A DNA stretch of 64,000 bases, from assembly GCF_029633825.1 (NCBI RefSeq), contig NZ_CP090641.1:806001-870000 (forward strand). The letters are read 5' to 3'. The position numbers and the translations under genes are program-made. Below are positions 45,197 to 54,134 of this stretch, in pieces (within the stretch, counting starts at the first letter, position 1; the number at the start of each line of letters is the position of its first letter). Below the pieces are notes generated by a model. That model was not told where the DNA came from, searched no databases, and saw nothing but the letters and a program-made list of their open reading frames with translations. This DNA is from Burkholderia contaminans (GTDB lineage: Bacteria; Pseudomonadota; Gammaproteobacteria; Burkholderiales; Burkholderiaceae).

Positions 45197-47623
45197 ATGA
45201 CAGCGACCGTTTCCTTCCGCTGGGCGCGGGTGCGCCCGCTTTGCACGACGCTCGTCGCCTTCTGGTGCTGCACGGTCGCCGCGCAACCGCTGCCGGCCGC
45301 CGACTCCGCCGCCGCGGCCGCGGTCACCGCCGCCGCCCCGATCGCCGCGCCGGTCGCTGCCGCCAGCGCGCCGGCTGCCGCGCCCGCCGCATCCGGGCAC
45401 ACCTGCGAAGCCGACGGCGGCCCGGCCGGCCGCCCGTCGGTCGGCCTCGTGCTGTCCGGCGGCGGCGCGCGCGGCTACGCACATCTCGGGGTCCTGAAGG
45501 TACTGGAAGACAACCGCATCCCGATCGACTGCATCGCCGGCACCAGCATGGGCGCCGTGGTCGGCGGCCTGTACGCGAGCGGCATGGCCGCCGGCGAGAT
45601 GCAGAAGCGGCTGTCGGAGGTCAACCTCGCCGACATCGCGTTCGACGTGACGGAGCGCGCGGACCTGCCGCAAACCAGCCGGGAGGAAGAGCGCCTGTAC
45701 ATCAACGGGCTCACGCTCGGCTTCGGCAAGAAAGGCGTGAAAGTGCCGGTCGGCCTCGTGCAGGGCAACCGGCTGCAGGCGCTGCTCGCGAGCTGGACGG
45801 CCGCCGTGCCGACCAACCAGCCGTTCGACCGCCTGCCGATCCCGTACCGCGCGGTCGCGACCGACCTGCAGACGGGCCAGATGGTGGTGCTCGACCACGG
45901 CTCGCTGCCGCTCGCGATCCGTGCGAGCATGGCGATGCCGGGCCTGTTCGCGCCGGCCGAAATCAACGGGCGCGCGCTCGTGGACGGCGGGCTCGTCAGC
46001 AACCTGCCCGTCGACACCGCGCGGCAGATGGGCGCGAACGTCGTGATCGCGGTCGACATCGGCTCGCAACTGCGCCCGCTCGACGCGCTCGCGTCGCCCG
46101 CCGACGTGATGCAGCAGATGGTCGGCATCCTGATCCGCCAGAACGTGACCGCACAGCGCAAGCAACTCGACGCGCAGGACGTGCTGCTCACGCCGGACCT
46201 CGGCTCGCTCGCGTTCACCGATTTCCAGAATGCGAAGCAGGCGATCGCCGCAGGCGCTGCCGCCGCGACCGCGGCCCTGCCGAAGCTGAAGCGCTTCGCG
46301 CTCACGCCGGAACAGTACGCGGCCTACCGGTCTGCGCACGCGCAGCCGCTGCCGCCGCCGATCCGCATCACGCGCATCGACATCAAGACCACCGGCGGCG
46401 TACCGAAGCGGGTCGTCAGCAACGCGCTGCACGTGAAACCCGGCGACACCTACGATCCGGACACAGTCAGCAAGGATCTGCTCGGGCTCACGACGGGCGG
46501 CAACTTCGAGAGCGTCACGCAGCAGATCGTGAGCCGCGGCGACGAAAACGTGCTCGAGATCGATGCGCGCGAGAAATACTGGGGGCCGAACTTCCTGCTG
46601 TTCGGGCTCGGCATGTCGAGCAGTTCGACCGACGAGGGCGGCTTCCGCCTGCACGTCGGCTACCGGCGGCCATGGCTCACCGAATCCGGGCTCGAATTCC
46701 GCGCGGACACGACGATCGGCAGCGACCTGCAATCGGCGCGCATCGAGTTCCGCCAGCCGCTGTCGATGGCCTACGGCGTCTATCTGTCGCCGTACGCGGA
46801 ATACCAGCGCCGCTACGCGAACCTGTACGACGACACCGGCGACGTGAAGATCACGCAGTACCTGATGCAGACCGCACGCGCCGGGCTCGATTTCGGGCTG
46901 CCGATCGGGCGACTCGGCGATTTCCGGATCGGCCTCGGTTACGTGACCGGGCACGGCTCGCCGACCTACAACCTGCCGTTCGACGACGGCAGCGGCCAGT
47001 CGCTGCTGTGGCCGAGCTTCACGTCGCAGGCGCTGACCGCGCGCGCGCGGCTCGTCATCGACCAGCTCGACGATCCGCTGTTCCCGCGCAAGGGCTATTT
47101 CACCGAGCTGCGCGTCGAACGCTCGCTGGTGTCGCGCAACGGGGGCTCGGCGTCCGAGTTCGACGACAGCATCAACAACGCGCCCTACACGGAGATCTAC
47201 GGCAAGGCGATGGTCGCGCAGCAGTTCGGCCGGCACAGCGTCAGCGCGACGATCGAAGGCGGCAAGAGCATCGGCGGCACCAACCTGATCAACGCATTCA
47301 ACTTCACGCTCGGCGGCTTCCAGCATCTGTCCGCGTATGCGGCCGACCAGCTGAACGGCAACGAGCTCGCGTATGCGCAGGTGACCTACATGAACCAGCT
47401 GATGACGTTCAACGCGTCGCCGGTCAAGGCGCTGTCGGTGGGCGCCAGCGCGGAAGTCGGCAACGTCTGGTCGAGCGGCCAGAAGGTCGGCGGCGGCACG
47501 CTGAAGCAAAGCTATACGTTCTTCACCAGCCTGTCGACCGCGTTCGGGCCCGTGTACATCGGCGTCGCGCTCGCGCCCGGCGGCCGCCGCAACTTCTACC
47601 TGCAGCTCGGCCGCACGTACTGA
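45197..47623 (+). CDS. Patatin-like type Vd autotransporter (PlpD family)
   Basis: The 808-residue protein has a signal peptide, an Ala/Pro-rich linker, a patatin phospholipase domain (about 80-275), a POTRA-like domain (about 370-440) and a C-terminal 16-strand beta barrel of the Omp85/BamA type ending in LQLGRTY. The catalytic dyad is S117 in GTSMG and D263 in VDGG, with oxyanion hole GGGARG at 88-93. Type Vd proteins such as Pseudomonas PlpD use the barrel to export their own lipase across the outer membrane. Secretion and A1-type phospholipase activity are inferred from the family. It is divergent from the accessory mreB. Confidence 0.92.
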   Translation: MTATVSFRWARVRPLCTTLVAFWCCTVAAQPLPAADSAAAAAVTAAAPIAAPVAAASAPAAAPAASGHTCEADGGPAGRPSVGLVLSGGGARGYAHLGVLKVLEDNRIPIDCIAGTSMGAVVGGLYASGMAAGEMQKRLSEVNLADIAFDVTERADLPQTSREEERLYINGLTLGFGKKGVKVPVGLVQGNRLQALLASWTAAVPTNQPFDRLPIPYRAVATDLQTGQMVVLDHGSLPLAIRASMAMPGLFAPAEINGRALVDGGLVSNLPVDTARQMGANVVIAVDIGSQLRPLDALASPADVMQQMVGILIRQNVTAQRKQLDAQDVLLTPDLGSLAFTDFQNAKQAIAAGAAAATAALPKLKRFALTPEQYAAYRSAHAQPLPPPIRITRIDIKTTGGVPKRVVSNALHVKPGDTYDPDTVSKDLLGLTTGGNFESVTQQIVSRGDENVLEIDAREKYWGPNFLLFGLGMSSSSTDEGGFRLHVGYRRPWLTESGLEFRADTTIGSDLQSARIEFRQPLSMAYGVYLSPYAEYQRRYANLYDDTGDVKITQYLMQTARAGLDFGLPIGRLGDFRIGLGYVTGHGSPTYNLPFDDGSGQSLLWPSFTSQALTARARLVIDQLDDPLFPRKGYFTELRVERSLVSRNGGSASEFDDSINNAPYTEIYGKAMVAQQFGRHSVSATIEGGKSIGGTNLINAFNFTLGGFQHLSAYAADQLNGNELAYAQVTYMNQLMTFNASPVKALSVGASAEVGNVWSSGQKVGGGTLKQSYTFFTSLSTAFGPVYIGVALAPGGRRNFYLQLGRTY

Positions 47624-47680
47624 GCGTGCGCGGATGCCGCTTCGGCCGCATCCGCGTCTCCATCGCGCCGCCCGCCCGGA

Positions 47681-48304
47681 TCAGAACGCCGCGGCCATCG
47701 CGACCGCGCGGGCTTGTGCCCGTTCGATGCTGTCGCTGGCCCGCGCGCCCCACGTGTGTTCGACGGTCAGGCTCCTGACTTCGCTCACGCCGATGAACCT
47801 CAACCAGAATTCGATGTAGTCGGCCTGATGCCGGAATCCGGGATTGTCGGCGCCCGCACCGGGCTCCCGGCTTTGCCCGCGAACATGGATCACCAGCGCG
47901 CGCGGAATCTCCAGCAACGGCGCGTACGCGCTGCCGTCGAACGTAAACAGCATGTTCCGCTGGCTGACGAGATCGATCAGCTGCTTGAGCTTGTACGGAT
48001 AGCCGAAATTCCACATCGGCACGCCCACGACGATCCGGTCCGCCTCCTGAAAGCGCTTCACGAGCGACTGGATGCGCCGCCAGATCGACTGCTCCGCCTC
48101 ATCCATCGGCGCGTTTGCGACGCCCTTGTACTTGGCGCCGATCGCATCGCTGTCGAAGTCCGGCAAGTCCGCCTCCCAGACATTCAACGTATCGACGTCG
48201 ATCGTGGCGCCCGTCTGCCGGTACGCATCGACAAAGGCATTGGCGACCGCGATCGAAGCCGACCTGGCGCCGCGGGGAGAAGACACGATATTCAAAAGCC
48301 GCAT
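47681..48304 (-). CDS. azoR: FMN-dependent NADH-azoreductase
   Basis: This 207-residue flavodoxin-like enzyme begins MRLLNIVSSPRGARSASIAV, the phosphate-binding loop for FMN, and has VVGVPMWNFGYPYKLKQLID as the quinone reductase/azoreductase signature. AzoR enzymes reduce quinones and azo dyes with NADH and help against thiol and electrophile stress. It is convergent with the patatin gene and has a symmetric element 119 bases upstream that may bind a local regulator. Other NADH:quinone reductase substrates are as likely as azo compounds. Confidence 0.9.
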   Translation of the reverse strand: MRLLNIVSSPRGARSASIAVANAFVDAYRQTGATIDVDTLNVWEADLPDFDSDAIGAKYKGVANAPMDEAEQSIWRRIQSLVKRFQEADRIVVGVPMWNFGYPYKLKQLIDLVSQRNMLFTFDGSAYAPLLEIPRALVIHVRGQSREPGAGADNPGFRHQADYIEFWLRFIGVSEVRSLTVEHTWGARASDSIERAQARAVAMAAAF

Positions 48305-48422
48305 GATGTGTGACCCGGACAGGAATGCATGAACAAGGGGGTAGCCATCATGGCGGCCCCGGCTTCACTGCTGCGTGGCGGGCCACTCGCCTGCACCGTC
48401 GTGGATCGGCCCGCCGATATAG

Positions 48423-48434
48423 TTGCAATTGCAA
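48423..48434. promoter_or_regulatory. 12-bp palindrome upstream of azoR
   Basis: TTGCAATTGCAA is perfectly symmetric and lies in the 310-base gap 48305-48614 between the kinase 3' end and azoR. Related half-sites (TTGCAATCG, AATGCAA) follow directly. The gap holds no gene that I can support. Confidence 0.4.
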
Positions 48435-48614
48435 TCGTAATGCAAAGCGCGTGCGCGTGCCAAACGAATCGTCACGCGACGATTGCGGTGCGGGAACGCA
48501 TTGATACCTGGAAGGTACGGCGGGAAAGGCCGGCGGCGCGTTCGAATCCGCCGCGCGGCTGGGTGCGGTCGTGCCGTTGTTACTGACGGGGCTCGGCGCC
48601 CGGGCGGCGTATCG

Positions 48615-49745
48615 TTAGACCGGCCAGCTGATCTCGAAGCGCGCGCCGCCGAGTTCGACGGGATCGACGACCGCGATCCGGCCGTTGTGCGCATGGAGCA
48701 CCTGGCGCGTGATCGACAGGCCGAGGCCATAGCCGCCGGTGCGGCGGTCGAGGCGCACGAATGCGTCGAAGATTCGTTCGCGTTCGCTCTCCGGCACGCC
48801 GGGGCCGTCATCCTCGACGAAGATTCCGATGTTGCCGTGCACGAGCGCGATCCCGACGACGATCCGCGATTTCGCGTACTTGCTCGCGTTGCGCAACAGG
48901 TTGCGCATCGCATACGACATCAGCCGCCGGTCCATCTTCACGCGCAGGTCCGACGCGATCGCGATGCGCGACTCGATCGCGCGCTCCGGATACAGCAGTT
49001 GCGCATCGCTGACCTGATGCTCGAACCACGCGACGGGGGCCGTCAACTCGAGATTCGACTGCAGCGAGCTGTATTCGAGCCGTGCATACGTGAGGCTCAT
49101 GTCGATCAGCTCTTCGAGCTCGGTCACGTCCTGCGCGATGCTCTCGAGCGCGCCCTGGTATTCGGCCGCGGAACCCGGTTCGCGCAGCATTTCGAGCGCG
49201 AACCGCACACGCGCGAGCGGCGTGCGCAGCTCGTGCGAGATGCCGTTCGTCAGATCGCGCTGCGCGGCGATCAGCCGTTCCATGCGCATCGCGAGCGCAT
49301 TCAGCGTCCGCGCGAGCGGGCCGATGATCACGCTGTGCGATTCGCGCGCACGCGTGTTGAAGCGTCCACCCGTGAAGTCGATCGCGCGCTCGCGCACCAT
49401 CACGAGATCCGACCACACGGGCCGCATCCACCGGTACGCCGCGAGTGCCGGTGCGGCGAACACGAAGACGAGCACGATCCAGATGTCGCCGGGCAGCGAG
49501 TCGAACGCATGCCACACGACCTGCGGCGACAGCTCGACGCACAGCGCGAGCGCCGGCACGAGCGCGGTCAGCAGCACGAGGCCCAGCAGATGGAGGTAGG
49601 TCCGCACGTAAAGGCGCGACCAGCTCGGGATGCGATCGGCGCGCGTGTCGGTCCACGCGCGGCGGAAATGCAGCCAGCGCCACTTGACGTAGCGCAGCGT
49701 CGGCAACGGCGGTGCATCGGGGTGCGAACGGGTTCGTCGGATCAT
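48615..49745 (-). CDS. Sensor histidine kinase (RstB-like) with a minimal periplasmic loop
   Basis: The 376-residue kinase has two membrane segments at about 51-72 and 88-105, leaving only some 15 residues in the periplasm, so it probably senses through the membrane or from the cytoplasm. HAMP-like residues follow, then H171 in NGISHELRTPLARVR, the N box RNLLRNASKYAKS, G1 EDDGPGVPESERERIF and G2 GGYGLGLSITRQ. The DALTNGISHELRTPLARVRF -type block is shared with RstB. It follows the regulator gene (49810-50520) after 64 bases on the same strand. Confidence 0.88.
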   Translation of the reverse strand: MIRRTRSHPDAPPLPTLRYVKWRWLHFRRAWTDTRADRIPSWSRLYVRTYLHLLGLVLLTALVPALALCVELSPQVVWHAFDSLPGDIWIVLVFVFAAPALAAYRWMRPVWSDLVMVRERAIDFTGGRFNTRARESHSVIIGPLARTLNALAMRMERLIAAQRDLTNGISHELRTPLARVRFALEMLREPGSAAEYQGALESIAQDVTELEELIDMSLTYARLEYSSLQSNLELTAPVAWFEHQVSDAQLLYPERAIESRIAIASDLRVKMDRRLMSYAMRNLLRNASKYAKSRIVVGIALVHGNIGIFVEDDGPGVPESERERIFDAFVRLDRRTGGYGLGLSITRQVLHAHNGRIAVVDPVELGGARFEISWPV

Positions 49746-49809
49746 CTCGGCTCCCGGCCGGCGGGTGGAAGACCCGCGTGGAACGTGACGGCGTCGTGCG
49801 AACGCCGCG

Positions 49810-50520
49810 TCATTCCCACGCGTGCTTGCTGAATTGATAGCCCTTGCTGCGGATCGTCTTGATCCGCTGCGGGTTGCTCGCGTCGTCGCGCAGCTTGCGG
49901 CGCAGCTTCGAGATGCGCCCGTCGATCGTGCGGTCGAGGCCGTCGAACTCGACGCCGCGCAACTGCAGCATCAGGTCGTCGCGGCTGACGACTTCGCCCG
50001 CATGGCAGACGAGCGCCCACAACAAGTCGAATTCCGCCGACGTCAGGTCGGGCGTGCTGCCGTCGGGCAGCACGACGGAGCGGTCGGTGCGGTCGATCGA
50101 GAACTTGCCGAACGCGTAACGCTCGGGCTGCGGCGCGGTGCTCTCGGTCACGCGCGCGGGCGCGCGGCGCAGCTGGGCCTTGATCCGCGCGAGCAGGATG
50201 CGCGGCTCGACCGGCTTGTGCACGTAGTCGTCCGCGCCGAACTCGAGGCCGAGCAGTTCGTCGAACGGCTCGTCACGCGCCGTCACCATGATGATCACGC
50301 CGTCGTACTGCTTGCGTGCCTCGCGGCAGATTTCGAAGCCGTCCTTGCCCGGCAGGTTCACGTCGAGAATGACGAGATCGGGACGAATGGACAGGATCGC
50401 CGGCACCGCGGCGTCACCATGCAGCACAGTGTCGACTTCATAGTCGTTCTTGCGCAGGTAGCCGGCGATCAGCGTGGACAGGCGGGTGTCGTCTTCGACG
50501 AGCAGGATGCGAAAAGACAT
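49810..50520 (-). CDS. OmpR-family response regulator (RstA-like)
   Basis: The 236-residue protein has the receiver acidic pair in LLVEDDTRLS, phosphoacceptor D53 in LVILDVNLPGKDG and lysine in DDYVHKPVEP. The output domain shows LTSAEFDLLWALVCHAGEVV and DRTIDGRISKLRRKLRDDAS, then KTIRSKGYQFSK. The RGVEFDGLDRTID GRIS segment is RstA-like. I start it at MSFRILLVEDD; an in-frame ATG six codons earlier (50538) is equally possible, since neither has a clear ribosome site. It and the RstB-like kinase form one unit. Confidence 0.9.
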   Translation of the reverse strand: MSFRILLVEDDTRLSTLIAGYLRKNDYEVDTVLHGDAAVPAILSIRPDLVILDVNLPGKDGFEICREARKQYDGVIIMVTARDEPFDELLGLEFGADDYVHKPVEPRILLARIKAQLRRAPARVTESTAPQPERYAFGKFSIDRTDRSVVLPDGSTPDLTSAEFDLLWALVCHAGEVVSRDDLMLQLRGVEFDGLDRTIDGRISKLRRKLRDDASNPQRIKTIRSKGYQFSKHAWE

Positions 50521-50739
50521 GGGCAGCGGTCGGGTCATCGAGGAAGCCACGGCGGCGCCGGCCGGTGCCGGACGCCGGCCATCGGCCGAAACGTACCGCA
50601 TGATACTGCGCCCGCCGATTGCCTGTTTAGACGTCTTGAAAATAAGGGCGCGATATCGCGCCGCGCTTGACGAATCGGCGCCGGGACGGTTCCATACGGG
50701 CTCGCCAGAATCCGGGCCATGCCCTGCCCCCCTGACTTG

Positions 50740-51654
50740 ATGAATTACCAGACGATCCTCGAACGCATCCACGCCGACCTCGCCCCCTGGATTGGCCAGG
50801 GCCGGGTTGCCGATTACATTCCCGAGCTCGCGAAAGTGCCCGCCGACAAGTTCGGGATGGCCGTCGTCACGCTGGACGGAAACGTTTGCACGGTTGGCGA
50901 TGCGTACGAGCGCTTCTCGATCCAGAGCATCTCGAAGCTGTTCGCGTGCACGCTGGCGTTCCAGCTGCTGGGCGACGAACTGTGGGAACGGGTCGGCCGC
51001 GAGCCGTCCGGCAACGCGTTCAACTCGCTGGTGCAGCTCGAGAGCGAGCGCGGCAAGCCGCGCAATCCGTTCATCAACGCCGGTGCGCTGGTCGTCACCG
51101 ACGTGCTGTGCCGCCGCTTCGTGAAGGCCGAGACGGCGCTCGTCGAATTCGTGCGGCGGCTGATCGGCGCGAACGACATCGACTACGATTCGCGCGTCGC
51201 GCAATCGGAGCTGCAGCACGCGGAGCGCAACCGTGCGATGGCGCACTTCATGGCGAGCTTCGGCAACATGCAGATGCCGCCCGACATCGTGATCGATGCG
51301 TATTGCCGCCAGTGCGCGATCACGATGAACTGCGTCGAGCTTGCGCGCGCGGCGCTGTTCCTGGCTAACGGCGGTGTCGCGCCGGTCACCGGCGAGCGGA
51401 TCGTCGATTCGAGTTCCGCGAAGCGGCTGTCGGCGCTGATGCTGACCTGCGGCACCTACGATGCGGCGGGGGATTTCGTATATCGCGTCGGGCTGCCCGC
51501 GAAAAGCGGGGTCGGCGGCGGGATCGTCGCGGTGCTGCCGGGCGAGATGGCCGTGTGCGTGTGGGCGCCGGGGCTCGATGCGAACGGGAACTCGTTGGCG
51601 GGGACGCTGGCGCTGGAGTGGTTGACGACTTATTCGGGAAGGTCGATTTTTTGA
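50740..51654 (+). CDS. glsA: Glutaminase A
   Basis: The 304-residue serine-dependent glutaminase converts glutamine to glutamate and ammonia. Family motifs are FSIQSISKLFACTLAFQLLG with the S-x-x-K catalytic pair, NPFINAGALVVTDVL, the SQSELQHAERNRAMAHFMAS -type block with asparagine, YCRQCAITMNCVELARAALF LANGG and the late PAKSGVGGGIVAVLPGEM. Start taken at MNYQTILERI; MPCPPDL upstream is possible. Its last 47 bases, minus the stop, are repeated 600 bases downstream, on the far side of a cytochrome c gene. Confidence 0.93.
   Translation: MNYQTILERIHADLAPWIGQGRVADYIPELAKVPADKFGMAVVTLDGNVCTVGDAYERFSIQSISKLFACTLAFQLLGDELWERVGREPSGNAFNSLVQLESERGKPRNPFINAGALVVTDVLCRRFVKAETALVEFVRRLIGANDIDYDSRVAQSELQHAERNRAMAHFMASFGNMQMPPDIVIDAYCRQCAITMNCVELARAALFLANGGVAPVTGERIVDSSSAKRLSALMLTCGTYDAAGDFVYRVGLPAKSGVGGGIVAVLPGEMAVCVWAPGLDANGNSLAGTLALEWLTTYSGRSIF
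51605..51651 (+). repeat. Left copy of a 47-bp direct repeat (glsA 3' end)
   Basis: This segment codes the end of glutaminase (ALEWLTTYSGRSIF). It matches 52205-52251 at 46 of 47 positions, differing at 51628 (A against C), at an offset of exactly 600 bases. Confidence 0.9.
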
Positions 51655-51791
51655 GGTGACGGGGTTTGGGCGCACCTCACCTGGCGCCAGGCTGGCAGGT
51701 GAATATCGGCGCACCCAATGGAGAACTCGCCATTCGGCCGCAATCGCTCCCACAGAGACAGGCAGCAGTTCACACAATAAAACCACGAAAA

Positions 51792-52166
51792 ATGAAAATA
51801 CTCCTCGTCGCTTCACTGGGAATAGTATTGCTGGCTCAAACATCACCCGCCTTCGCGGATAGCGATAACGGGAAAAAGATCTTCCTGGCGAGATGTTCGA
51901 TGTGCCACGGAGCAGATGCCCGAGGCACCGGGCCACTGGCCAATAAAAGCAACCCGCCCACGCCCGACCTCACGACGCCCGCCTTCAAAAAACGACTCAA
52001 CGATTATCCGGGCGTGATTGTCTCGTCGGTCATCCTTCGCCCCAATGGGGACCTGATTCCGAAAACGTTGCGAGAGAACGGCGTGAAACTCCCGCCCCAC
52101 TCCTGGACAGTCCAGGATTTCCGCGATTTGAATCAATACATGAGTGGCTTGATTTTAAAGAATTAA
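51792..52166 (+). CDS. Small periplasmic cytochrome c
   Basis: The 124-residue protein has a signal peptide (MKILLVASLGIVLLAQTSPA FA, cleavage near residue 22) and a single class I heme site C35-S-M-C38-H39 in FLARCSMCHGADARGTGP. LPPHSWTVQDFRDLNQYMSG L provides the C-terminal helix; a methionine in that part could be the sixth ligand. The gene is visibly poorer in G+C than its neighbours and is bracketed by a direct repeat of the glsA 3' end, so it looks acquired. No oxidase or dehydrogenase partner is nearby. The lone electron-transfer partner is unknown. Confidence 0.85.
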   Translation: MKILLVASLGIVLLAQTSPAFADSDNGKKIFLARCSMCHGADARGTGPLANKSNPPTPDLTTPAFKKRLNDYPGVIVSSVILRPNGDLIPKTLRENGVKLPPHSWTVQDFRDLNQYMSGLILKN

Positions 52167-52204
52167 ATATTTTGACGCGGGTTTATATTGCCGGCGTACC
52201 GGCC

Positions 52205-52251
52205 CGCTGGCGCTGGAGTGGTTGACGCCTTATTCGGGAAGGTCGATTTTT
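52205..52251 (+). repeat. Right copy of the 47-bp direct repeat
   Basis: This copy of the glsA 3' end codes LALEWLTPYSGRSIF in the same frame, but lacks the stop and continues into unrelated sequence. It marks the right boundary of the 553-base cytochrome c segment. Confidence 0.88.
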
Positions 52252-52338
52252 CGACGTGGAGCAGTCGAACATGCCTCTTCAAAGGCCGATTCGGCCGGCG
52301 CTCACGTCACGGTTCGCACGACACCCCCGGCAAACCCG

Positions 52339-53280
52339 TCAGCGACCGCGCTTCACGCGGGCCGCGGCCTTCCCGTCCTTCGAGACGGGATGACGATTGC
52401 CCAGGAGTTCGACCAGACGTGTCTCGCATTCGGAAAAGGCGTATCCGCGCCGCTGGGAGATCATGAACGTGAGCGAGCGCATGTGCCACGCGCGCCGTCG
52501 GAGTTCGACCAGCGCCCCCTTCGCGAGGTCTTCCTCGACCAGATGGCGCGGCATGTGCCCCCAGCACAAGCCTCCCCTGAGCAGATCGTGCTTCGCGCCG
52601 AGATCGTTCACCCACCACTGGCGTTCGCTGGCGACCCCTTGCTGGCTCTTTCCCGCATCGGGCTGATTGTCCGTTACGACGAGCTGGATATGCCGGCCGA
52701 ATTCCTCCCGCGGGATCGGCCCCGCAAGTGCGGCCAGCGGATGCGATGGCGCACAGACGGTCACCATTTGCGCTTCGCATAAATGCTGCCGTTCGATGGT
52801 GCCCTGGCTCAACTCGGGCACGTCCATGATCGTGACCGCCAATGCGCACGTGCCGTCGAAAACCAGACGCTCGCCACCCTGCATGGTCGTCATGCGCAGA
52901 TTGATTGCAGCGGTTGGAAAGTCCGCCTGCAGGATGCGCAGGCATTCAATCAGGTGCGCACGCGGAAAATAGGTATCCACGGCAATCGAGACCTGGGGCA
53001 CCCCGGCTTCGGCAATGGCAACCGCGCGCATCTTCATTTCCTCGGTGCGCGAGATCACCCCCCGCGCATCCGGCAGAAGGCTGCGGCCTGCCGCCGTGAG
53101 CGTCGCCTTGCGCGTGTTGCGCTCGAACAGCACCACGTCGAAGGCACTCTCGAGCGCGCCGATCGCGTGACTGATTGCCGACTGTGCACGCCTCAGCTGC
53201 CGTGCAGCCCCGGAGAAGCTTCCCTGATCGCATACCGCGACAAAAGCCCGAAGTTGGTTGATGGTGACGTTGTCCAGCAT
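52339..53280 (-). CDS. LysR-family regulator of the downstream SDR genes
   Basis: The 313-residue regulator has the LysR helix-turn-helix TINQLRAFVAVCDQGSFSGA ARQLRRAQSAISHAIGALES and the effector domain with VSIAVDTYFPRAHLIECLRI LQADFP. It is divergent from two SDR genes and an F420-reductase-like gene, the usual layout for a LysR regulator and its targets. A 12-bp palindrome and a further inverted repeat lie between them. Ligand unknown. Confidence 0.88.
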   Translation of the reverse strand: MLDNVTINQLRAFVAVCDQGSFSGAARQLRRAQSAISHAIGALESAFDVVLFERNTRKATLTAAGRSLLPDARGVISRTEEMKMRAVAIAEAGVPQVSIAVDTYFPRAHLIECLRILQADFPTAAINLRMTTMQGGERLVFDGTCALAVTIMDVPELSQGTIERQHLCEAQMVTVCAPSHPLAALAGPIPREEFGRHIQLVVTDNQPDAGKSQQGVASERQWWVNDLGAKHDLLRGGLCWGHMPRHLVEEDLAKGALVELRRRAWHMRSLTFMISQRRGYAFSECETRLVELLGNRHPVSKDGKAAARVKRGR

Positions 53281-53303
53281 ATCTATCTAGAAAGTAGATG
53301 GTA

Positions 53304-53315
53304 TCTATAGATATT
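53304..53315. promoter_or_regulatory. Palindrome in the LysR/SDR intergenic region
   Basis: TATCTATAGATA is perfectly symmetric, 24 bases from the LysR start. Just to its left, ATCTA (53284-53288) and TAGAT (53297-53301) form a second inverted repeat around TCTAGAAAG. Both suit LysR binding near this divergent promoter. Confidence 0.5.
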
Positions 53316-53386
53316 CAGTCAATTGGATTCATGAATCAAGCGGTCCAGAATCATGTTCGTCACTTTCGTTTCCGAGGATGCAGGGC

Positions 53387-54121
53387 ATGAACAGACTGAA
53401 TGGAAAGACCGCAGTGATCACCGGCGGCGCTACCGGAATCGGCCGCGCCGCCGCAAGACGCTTCATCGACGAAGGCGCCTTCGTCTTCATCTTCGGCCGG
53501 CGGCAGGCAGCGCTCGACGCCGCCGTAGCCGACCTCGGGCCCCATGCCCGCGCGGTGCAGGGTTCGGTTTCCGATCCGGCAGATCTCGAGCGGCTCTACG
53601 CTGCGGTGAAGGCGGAGCGCGGAACCATCGACATCGTGTTCGCCAATGCCGGCGCAGGAAGCCCGCTTCCGCTCGGCAAGATCACCGCCGAACACATCGA
53701 CGAAATCTTCGACACCAACGTGAAGGGTTCGATTTTCACGGTCCAGGCGGCGCTGCCGCTGATGGGCCAGGGCGGTTCAATCATCCTGACGGGATCGAGC
53801 GCCGGCACCACTGGAGCCGCGGGATTCACGGCATACAGCGCGAGCAAGGCAGCGGTGCGCAACCTCGCCCGGACCTGGGCGGAGGACCTGAAGGGCACCG
53901 GCATCCGCGTCAACGTGCTGTCGCCGGGGGCGACGGCGACCGAACTGGCCAAGGAGGCGCTGGGCGAGGAAGGCCAGAAGGCCTATGGGGCGATGACGCC
54001 GCTCCAGCGTATGGCCGATCCGGCGGAGATCGGGGCGGTGGCCGCCTTTCTTGCGTCGTCGGACAGCAGCTTCATGACCGCCAGCGAGGTTGCCGTTGAT
54101 GGTGGCCTGGCACAACTCTGA
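53387..54121 (+). CDS. Short-chain dehydrogenase/reductase (SDR)
   Basis: The 244-residue classical SDR has the cofactor motif TAVITGGATGIGRAAARRF (TGxxxGxG), NAG in VFANAGAGS, the catalytic serine in LTGSSAG and the Y-x-x-x-K pair in YSASKAAVRNL, with the ending PxxxADPAEIGAVAAFLASS. It would oxidise or reduce an alcohol or ketone using NAD(P)H. I prefer the ATG at 53387, with GAGG nine bases upstream, over 53378. It is the first gene of an SDR-SDR-F420-reductase-like run. Confidence 0.87.
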   Translation: MNRLNGKTAVITGGATGIGRAAARRFIDEGAFVFIFGRRQAALDAAVADLGPHARAVQGSVSDPADLERLYAAVKAERGTIDIVFANAGAGSPLPLGKITAEHIDEIFDTNVKGSIFTVQAALPLMGQGGSIILTGSSAGTTGAAGFTAYSASKAAVRNLARTWAEDLKGTGIRVNVLSPGATATELAKEALGEEGQKAYGAMTPLQRMADPAEIGAVAAFLASSDSSFMTASEVAVDGGLAQL

Positions 54122-54134
54122 GGAGAAAGATCAC

